Source of the DNA: Candidatus Gastranaerophilales bacterium
GTDB lineage: Bacteria; Cyanobacteriota; Vampirovibrionia; Gastranaerophilales; JAQUYY01
Length of the DNA stretch: 11,428 nt
Assembly: GCA_028691575.1 (NCBI GenBank)
Contig: JAQUYY010000040.1
Span: 1 to 11,428 of the forward strand
Direction of reading: 5' to 3'
The notes under the pieces were generated by a model. That model was not told the origin of the DNA, did not search any database, and saw nothing but the letters and a program-made list of their open reading frames with translations. Positions 6,691-11,428 of this stretch are shown here, piece by piece; positions within the stretch are counted from its first letter, which is position 1, and every line of letters starts with the position of its first letter. The translations under genes and the position numbers were made by a program.

Positions 6691-7500
6691 ATGGAAAAAA
6701 TATTATATATTTGCCCGACACCGATCGGGAATTTAGAAGATATAACTTTAAGAGCTGTCAGGATACTAAAAGAGGCTGATATTATTGCCTGTGAAGATAC
6801 AAGGGTTACTCAAAAACTTTTAAATCATTATAAAATTGATACTAAATTGACCGGTTATCACAAATTTAGCGAGAAAGAAAAATCATCATATATAATAAAT
6901 TTAATCAAAAATGATAAAAAAGTAGTGTTGGTATCGGATGCAGGAACGCCTTTAATAAGCGATCCCGGAGCAGAATTGGTTAGAGAATGTATAAAAAATG
7001 ATATAAAAATCGTGCCTCTGCCCGGGGCATGTGCTTTAACAACAGCATTTTGCGGATGCTTTCATGAAAATGAAAATTTTATTTTTTTAGGCTTTATACC
7101 AAGAAAAAAAAATGAAAAAGAAGAACTTTTAAGAAAATATTCTGATATAAACATGCTTTTTTACGAATCGCCAAATCGGCTTGAAAAAACATTGCAAGAA
7201 ATTTTAGAGATAAGAAATAATCCATATTTAACGGTTGCAAGGGAATTAACAAAAATTTTTGAAGAGATAAAAAGAGATAGTGCCGAGAATTTGTACAAAT
7301 ATTATTCTGAGCATAAGCCAAAAGGTGAGATTGTCTTGATTATAGAGCCCGAAAAAACTCAAGAAATTGATATGCCGGAAGTAATGAACAAAGCTAAAAT
7401 TCTTCAAAAAGAAGGGTATTCAAACAAAGAAATCAGCAAAATTCTTTCACTACTAACTCAAGTTCCTAAAAATGACCTTTATAAGTTGCTTCTACGCTAG
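6691..7500 (+). CDS. rsmI: 16S rRNA (cytidine(1402)-2'-O)-methyltransferase
   Basis: RsmI is a SAM-dependent enzyme of the tetrapyrrole-methylase fold that 2'-O-methylates C1402 of 16S rRNA in the decoding centre. Typical motifs, in order, are PTPIGNLEDITLRA (9-22), CEDTR (34-38), YHKFSE (56-61), VSDAGTPLISDPG (81-93), PGACALTTA (111-119), FLGFIPRK (132-139), YESPNRL (158-164) and ARELTKIFEE (183-192), then KGEIVLII (211-218). The 269-residue length fits the family. The N-terminus aligns with other RsmI proteins directly from this ATG, so a longer start is unlikely. The gene stands alone, with a promoter that predicts leaderless translation. A hairpin-rich spacer follows the stop. Confidence 0.96.
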   Translation: MEKILYICPTPIGNLEDITLRAVRILKEADIIACEDTRVTQKLLNHYKIDTKLTGYHKFSEKEKSSYIINLIKNDKKVVLVSDAGTPLISDPGAELVRECIKNDIKIVPLPGACALTTAFCGCFHENENFIFLGFIPRKKNEKEELLRKYSDINMLFYESPNRLEKTLQEILEIRNNPYLTVARELTKIFEEIKRDSAENLYKYYSEHKPKGEIVLIIEPEKTQEIDMPEVMNKAKILQKEGYSNKEISKILSLLTQVPKNDLYKLLLR

Positions 7501-7509
7501 AATGAGTTA

Positions 7510-7549
7510 GTTTTAATAAAAACAGGCAAAGCCCGATTTCTATTAAAAC
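7510..7549 (+). repeat. Imperfect hairpin downstream of rsmI
   Basis: The outer arms GTTTTAATA (7510-7518) and TATTAAAAC (7541-7549) are exact complements. Inside them, AAA/TTT and GGC-AAA-GCC can pair further, giving an interrupted stem. It begins 10 bases after the rsmI stop. There is no U-run after it, so it is not a classical terminator, though it may protect the 3' end or assist termination. Confidence 0.4.
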
Positions 7550-7567
7550 GTCGCTCCCGGCTTACGC

Positions 7568-7620
7568 ATACCGATTTATAAAAATTAATTCATTTTATGA
7601 TTACTTTTTGAAATCGGTAT
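7568..7620 (+). repeat. 10-bp inverted repeat in the rsmI-aminotransferase spacer
   Basis: ATACCGATTT (7568-7577) and AAATCGGTAT (7611-7620) are perfect complements flanking 33 bases. Inside, ATAAAA (7578-7583) and TTTTAT (7593-7598) are also complementary. It could be a regulatory hairpin or a small repeat element. Arms of this length with a long loop can also occur by chance in AT-rich DNA. Confidence 0.35.
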
Positions 7621-7737
7621 AAAATAAAGATTTTGTTAAGGCACTATCCCGATTATGCTAAACTATTCATAGAAGGTTACTGCATAAAAACCTTAAAACG
7701 GAATTAAATTTAGTTTGTAAAAAGTGAGGCAATGAGA

Positions 7738-8856
7738 ATGATACCGATTTTAGATTTAACAAAACAATATACACAGATTCAAGAAGAAGCAGAAAAAGCT
7801 GTAATCGATGTAATGCGCTCAGGATGCTATATTCTTGGCAATAATGTTAAAAAACTGGAAAGTGATTTTGCTAAATATTGCGGAACATCTTACGCTATTG
7901 GAGTTGCAAATGGAACAGATGCTTTGCATTTAGCATTAAGAGCATTAGAAATCGGTGCCGGCGATGAAGTTATAACTGTTGCATTTACTTTTGTTGCAAC
8001 TGCAGAAGCTATCGGTTTAGTTGGTGCAACACCTGTTTTTGTTGATATTAATGATGATACATTCAATCTTGACTATACAGAATTAGAAAAGAAAATAACC
8101 TCCAAAACAAAGGCTATTATTCCTGTTCATTTATACGGACAACCTGCTGATATGGGACCTATAATGGAAATAGCTAAAAAATATAATCTTTACGTTATAG
8201 AAGATTGCGCTCAAGCTGTTGGCGCTGAATATAACGGTCAAAAAGTAGGTTCATTCGGTGATATAGGATGTTTTAGTTTTTTCCCAACCAAAAATCTCGG
8301 TTGTTTCGGTGATGGAGGTATTATTACAACAAACAGTGATTATTTAAATAAAAAAATAATCGGATTAAGAAATCATGGCAGTCAAGTTCGCTATTATCAT
8401 GAGGAAATCGGTTTAAACAGTCGTTTAGATGAGATTCAGGCCGCTATTTTGAATGTTAAATTTAAGCATATCGATAAATGGAACGAAGAAAGACAAGAAA
8501 ACGCATATTTATACAATGAACTTTTAAAAGATGTTGAAGATGTTGTTACTCCTGATGAATTGGATGGCGTGAAGGCTGTTTATCATCAATATACAATTCA
8601 AGTTCCCAATAGGGATGAAATGCATAAAAAACTTGCTGAAAAAGGTGTAATGGCAATGATTTATTATCCTGTTCCATTGCATTTACAGGAAGTGCATAAA
8701 AATTACGGGTTTAAAAAAGGTGATTTGCCTGTAACAGAGGCTTTAACCGAAAGAGTTCTGTCTTTGCCGATGTTTCCTGAAATGACAGAAGAACAGCAAA
8801 TCAAGGTAGTTGAAGCTATTAAAGAATGCTTGGCTGAACTAAAAACTTCTGTTTAA
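7738..8856 (+). CDS. DegT/DnrJ/EryC1/StrS family PLP-dependent sugar aminotransferase
   Basis: This family transfers an amino group, usually from glutamate, to a keto-sugar attached to a nucleotide; the products go into surface polysaccharides or glycoproteins. Numbered from the ATG at 7738 (372 residues), the motifs are ANGTDALHLAL (57-67), VAFTFVATAEA (81-91), EDCAQAVGAEY (155-165) with Asp156 facing the pyridine nitrogen, and FFPTKNLG (181-188) with Lys185 as the PLP Schiff-base lysine. NSRLDEIQAAIL (227-238) and YYPVPLHLQ (309-317) follow. The pattern resembles the WbpE/FdtB/QdtB side of the family, but the sugar cannot be named from sequence. GTGAGG at 7724-7729 lies 8 bases before the ATG at 7738 and only 2 before an in-frame ATG at 7732, so I chose 7738. 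No other sugar-nucleotide gene is visible nearby. Confidence 0.93.
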   Translation: MIPILDLTKQYTQIQEEAEKAVIDVMRSGCYILGNNVKKLESDFAKYCGTSYAIGVANGTDALHLALRALEIGAGDEVITVAFTFVATAEAIGLVGATPVFVDINDDTFNLDYTELEKKITSKTKAIIPVHLYGQPADMGPIMEIAKKYNLYVIEDCAQAVGAEYNGQKVGSFGDIGCFSFFPTKNLGCFGDGGIITTNSDYLNKKIIGLRNHGSQVRYYHEEIGLNSRLDEIQAAILNVKFKHIDKWNEERQENAYLYNELLKDVEDVVTPDELDGVKAVYHQYTIQVPNRDEMHKKLAEKGVMAMIYYPVPLHLQEVHKNYGFKKGDLPVTEALTERVLSLPMFPEMTEEQQIKVVEAIKECLAELKTSV

Positions 8857-8905
8857 GTTATAATTGTTCAAAGTATAACCTTTAAATAGGAGTTTTAGGC
8901 TAATT

Positions 8906-9526
8906 ATGACTAAAAAGGGAATATTTATAACTTTTGAAGGTGCTGATGGGTGTGGAAAATCCACTCAAGCACAAAAAATTTCAGAATATTTACAAGAAAA
9001 TAATATTGAATATGTTTTAACAAGAGATCCAGGGGGAACAGCTCTTGGAGCTAAACTTAGAAATATTCTTCTTCATCACGACGGAATGGTATCCAGCACT
9101 TGCGAAACTCTTTTGTACTTAGCAGATAGAGCTCAGCATATTGAAGAAAAAATCCTTCCTGCATTAAATGAAGGCAAGATTGTTTTATGTGACAGGCATA
9201 TTGATTCAACAGTTGCATATCAAGGCTATGCAAGAGGTTTGGATATTGATAATATAAACTTTTTAAACAAACTTGCAACTCAAAACCGTTTGCCCGATTT
9301 AACATTGCTTTTTGATGTGGAAACTGATGTTGCAATGAAAAGAGTTGGGGAAACTAAAGATAGGCTTGAATCAGAAGGAATTGAGTTTCATAGAAAAGTG
9401 AGAAACGGCTACCTTGAACTTGCTGAAAAATACCCTGAAAGAATAAAAATTATTAATGCAAATAACTCTATTGACCAAGTTTTTGAAGATGCAATAAAAA
9501 TAATAAAAAACAAACTAGAGATTTAA
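8906..9526 (+). CDS. tmk: Thymidylate kinase
   Basis: Tmk phosphorylates dTMP to dTDP with ATP, an essential step in dTTP supply. The P-loop GADGCGKST (12-20) has Gly rather than Arg at the position that separates type II from type I bacterial enzymes, and the lid region (MKRVGETKDRLESEG, 144-158) carries the basic residues expected of type II. Other family motifs are RDPGGT (40-45; REPGGT in most relatives), LYLADRAQHIE (70-80) and DRHIDSTVAYQG (96-107), where DRY is usual. The 206-residue length is normal. The start has AGGAG at 8888-8892, 13 bases away, and a closer AGG at 8897-8899. It follows the aminotransferase by 49 bp and precedes the HAD gene by 2 bp, which suggests one transcript. 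Confidence 0.96.
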   Translation: MTKKGIFITFEGADGCGKSTQAQKISEYLQENNIEYVLTRDPGGTALGAKLRNILLHHDGMVSSTCETLLYLADRAQHIEEKILPALNEGKIVLCDRHIDSTVAYQGYARGLDIDNINFLNKLATQNRLPDLTLLFDVETDVAMKRVGETKDRLESEGIEFHRKVRNGYLELAEKYPERIKIINANNSIDQVFEDAIKIIKNKLEI

Positions 9527-9528
9527 TT

Positions 9529-10176
9529 ATGAAAAAAATATTAATTACGGATTTTGATGGTACGGTAACGAAAAAAGACTTTTTCTGGCAGGTTATTGAT
9601 AATGTTTTAGGGCAACCTGCTCTGGATATTTGGCAGGAATATCTTGATTATAAAATCAAACATGTCGATGCTCTAATTAAGATTTTTTCTAAAGTGCATT
9701 TACCATTAGAAGAGTTTGAAAAGCTTATTTTTGATATAGAAGTAGAGGAGTGTTTCCCTAAAACCGTTGAATACTGTCAAAAAAATGATATTCCTATTTA
9801 CATAGTCAGTGCGGGTGCTGATTATTATATAAAACGGATTCTAGACAATTTAAATGTATCGGATAAGGTCACTTTGATCTCAAACCCCAGCTATTACAAT
9901 AAAAACGAGGGATTTGTGATGAAAAGTTTAGCTTCTGATAATCAATTCTATTCTGAAGACGTAGGGGTTAATAAAGCGGCAGTTGTTGAAAAATTCAAGC
10001 AAGAAGGGTATTTTTGCATATTTGCAGGTGATGGCAGACCTGATTTTGAAGCTGCAAAAAATGCCAATGTTGTTTTTGCAAAACATGCATTATTTGAAAT
10101 GTGCAAGAAAAATAATTTGCCAACAATGAATTTTACTTCTTATTGCGATATACTAAATTATTTGCAAAATACCTAA
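9529..10176 (+). CDS. HAD-IB family phosphatase (MtnX/phosphoserine phosphatase-like)
   Basis: This 215-residue cytoplasmic HAD-superfamily hydrolase has all four catalytic motifs. Asp8 and Asp10 are in ITDFDGTV (the nucleophile and acid/base), Ser94 is in YIVSAG, Lys149 is in GVNKAAVVEKF, and Asp168/Asp172 are in FAGDGRPDFEAA. The all-helical cap between motifs I and II (about 20-80) fits subclass IB, and the overall pattern is closest to the MtnX / phosphoserine phosphatase group. The substrate is not determined. It sits between tmk (2 bp) and the glycerol-1-phosphate dehydrogenase gene (14 bp), so a phosphorylated metabolite linked to the latter is a reasonable guess and nothing more. No methionine-salvage genes are nearby to support a true MtnX role. 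Confidence 0.85.
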   Translation: MKKILITDFDGTVTKKDFFWQVIDNVLGQPALDIWQEYLDYKIKHVDALIKIFSKVHLPLEEFEKLIFDIEVEECFPKTVEYCQKNDIPIYIVSAGADYYIKRILDNLNVSDKVTLISNPSYYNKNEGFVMKSLASDNQFYSEDVGVNKAAVVEKFKQEGYFCIFAGDGRPDFEAAKNANVVFAKHALFEMCKKNNLPTMNFTSYCDILNYLQNT

Positions 10177-10190
10177 CAGGAGCTTGTCAA

Positions 10191-11252
10191 ATGGTCGTGA
10201 AAACCCAACAAATATCCATTCCTTCAATACTAAAAATAGGTTCTGGCGAAATCAATAATCTTGGAAAATATTTAAAAGAAAATAATTTCCCTGAAATAGC
10301 ATGTTTTTTTAGTGAAGGAATAGAGGAATTATTTGGCGAAGAAATTTCAAAAAGCCTAAAAGAGGCTGACATCAAAATTTTGCACAAAAACGTTATTAGC
10401 GACATAAGCATTGAAAATATAATGCACAATGCTTTTGAAATACCTAAAAAAGTTGATGCTCTTATCGGTATTGGCGGCGGTAAAGCTCTTGATTATGCAA
10501 AATATTGCGCACACGTTTTGAAATTGCCGTTTATCAGCATTCCTACATCTACTTCAAATGATGGTTTTTGTAGTCCGAATTCTTCTTTATTAGTACAAGG
10601 AAAGCGAAAAAGCGTTCATGCATCAATTCCATACGGCGTAATTGTTGATATAGATATAATTAAATCTTCTCCGGATTCTTGTATTTATTCGGGTATTGGG
10701 GATTTAATCTCAAAAATCACCGCAGAATGGGATTGGCAAGAAGCAACAAAACGAGGAGAGCAGAATTTCAATGATTTTGGCTATTTAATTTCTCAAAATT
10801 CAGTTATGGATTTTCTTTGCTATCAATCCATACAAATAAAAGAAGAAAAGTTTTTATATAATCTTGTAGTTGCTTTGTTAATGAATGGTTTGTCAATGGA
10901 AATAGCAGGCTCCAGCAGACCTGCCAGCGGAAGCGAACATTTGATTTCTCATACACTTGACAAAATTGCCAAAAATCCGCAAATGCACGGGCTTCAAGTC
11001 GGTATTGCAACATATCTTTGCAGTTATTTGCAGAATAATCAATTTGATGTTGTTAAAAAATTCTTATGCTCAACAAAATTCTTTGATTTTGTACAGCAAA
11101 ATCCTTTAGATAAGGAAGATTTTATAAATGCTGTAAAACAGGCAAGATGTGCAAAAGAAGATTTTTATACAATTTTATCCGAAGATAAAATGATAGAAAA
11201 AGCTATAAAATTTATTAATACCGATGAAATTTTAAATAAATTATTAAAATAA
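10191..11252 (+). CDS. Glycerol-1-phosphate dehydrogenase family protein (EgsA/AraM-like)
   Basis: This protein belongs to the iron-containing alcohol dehydrogenase/dehydroquinate synthase-like superfamily. Characterised relatives reduce dihydroxyacetone phosphate to sn-glycerol-1-phosphate with NAD(P)H. Visible motifs are the nucleotide-binding GIGGGK (93-98), PTSTSNDGFCSP (118-129), GIGDLISK (168-175) with metal ligand Asp171, SSRPASGSEHLISH (241-254) with His250, and MHGLQVG (265-271) with His266. This Asp-His-His set is the usual zinc or nickel site. The SSRPASGSEHLxSH stretch is very like archaeal G1P dehydrogenases. Of the in-frame starts, the ATG at 10191 is best: AGGAG (10178-10182) stands 8 bases upstream, giving 353 residues. 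A TTG at 10143 would overlap the HAD gene and lacks such a site. The lipid or polymer that would use G1P is not encoded here. Confidence 0.9.
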   Translation: MVVKTQQISIPSILKIGSGEINNLGKYLKENNFPEIACFFSEGIEELFGEEISKSLKEADIKILHKNVISDISIENIMHNAFEIPKKVDALIGIGGGKALDYAKYCAHVLKLPFISIPTSTSNDGFCSPNSSLLVQGKRKSVHASIPYGVIVDIDIIKSSPDSCIYSGIGDLISKITAEWDWQEATKRGEQNFNDFGYLISQNSVMDFLCYQSIQIKEEKFLYNLVVALLMNGLSMEIAGSSRPASGSEHLISHTLDKIAKNPQMHGLQVGIATYLCSYLQNNQFDVVKKFLCSTKFFDFVQQNPLDKEDFINAVKQARCAKEDFYTILSEDKMIEKAIKFINTDEILNKLLK

Positions 11253-11284
11253 TTCTAAAAATGCTGATATATCAAAGAATTAAG

Positions 11285-11314
11285 AAACCATTTAAGAGGT
11301 TTAAACATTTTTTT
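11285..11314 (+). terminator. Weak candidate terminator after the G1P dehydrogenase gene
   Basis: A short stem AAACC (11285-11289) / GGTTT (11298-11302) with an 8-base loop is followed after 5 bases by seven T residues (11308-11314). The stem is only 5 bp, so this is a tentative call supported mainly by its place 32 bases after the stop codon. Confidence 0.3.
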
Positions 11315-11428
11315 AGCGGCATACATACACTTTTCTTTAAATTTCGTAGTTAGCCTTTGGCAATAGTAGCGCCATTGTTGCTAAAAAGCACTAATTTAAT
11401 TACTATAGAAAGTAGCGTGGGTTTTGAC
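11315..11428. other. Unassigned right edge of the window
   Basis: I see no supported gene in this stretch. On the minus strand one frame is open from the window edge down to a stop near 11351 (about 25 codons, ending NNGATIAKG), which could be the tail of a convergent gene but is too short to identify. Confidence 0.3.

Noticed and set aside
9057..9335. 92-codon minus-strand frame inside tmk
   Set aside because: It is antisense to conserved tmk motifs, and its translation shows no family features.
9529..10176. HAD protein as a true MtnX (methionine salvage) enzyme
   Set aside because: The motifs are shared by the whole HAD-IB group and no methionine-salvage partner gene is in the window, so only the broader family is supported.
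10143..10190. Upstream TTG start for the G1P dehydrogenase gene
   Set aside because: It overlaps the HAD gene and has no ribosome binding site, while the ATG at 10191 has AGGAG at ideal spacing.
11261..11353. 30-codon basic small open frame (MLIYQRIKKPFKRF...) after the G1P dehydrogenase gene
   Set aside because: No ribosome binding site precedes it, it overlaps the candidate terminator, and a frame this short is expected by chance.

Overview
The window is AT-rich bacterial chromosome made almost entirely of housekeeping genes. The best lineage guess is a gut-type Gastranaerophilales/Melainabacteria (non-photosynthetic Cyanobacteriota) or a similar low-GC bacterium. The guess rests on the low GC, a prepilin with a GFTLAETL leader and a D-x-N-G...PN..GKD motif of the kind common in that group, and a pgpH-ybeY pair next to divergent tlyA-nadK. 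This is inference from style, not a phylogeny.

Left block (1-4061, minus strand): a PgpH-type 7TM-HD cyclic-di-AMP phosphodiesterase gene overlaps ybeY (16S rRNA maturation endonuclease). A six-cysteine type IV pilin-like gene follows with its own extended -10 promoter. Then comes clpP, with its own strong sigma70-type promoter and its 3' end cut off by the window edge.

Middle block (4062-6690): pgpH and tlyA diverge from a 154-bp region holding two back-to-back promoters and a perfect 14-bp inverted repeat over the tlyA -10 box. tlyA (rRNA 2'-O-methyltransferase) overlaps nadK (NAD kinase). A 10-bp-stem hairpin after nadK separates it from a convergent gene for a small, unrecognised helical protein with a very strong ribosome binding site. 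A 332-bp gene-free stretch follows.

Right block (6691-11252, plus strand): rsmI (16S rRNA C1402 2'-O-methyltransferase) has a promoter placed so that its mRNA should be leaderless. After a 237-bp spacer rich in inverted repeats come a DegT/DnrJ-type sugar aminotransferase, thymidylate kinase, a HAD-IB phosphatase and a glycerol-1-phosphate dehydrogenase of archaeal/AraM type. The last four are tightly spaced and probably one transcription unit.

Three genes (ybeY, tlyA, rsmI) act on rRNA, with TlyA and RsmI both modifying nucleotides near the decoding centre. No mobile element, CRISPR array, tRNA or rRNA gene was seen. The least ordinary points are the G1P dehydrogenase/HAD pair, the inverted repeat and near-identical 19-bp promoter block shared by tlyA and clpP, the leaderless rsmI, and the orphan helical protein. 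No clearly new multi-gene system is evident.
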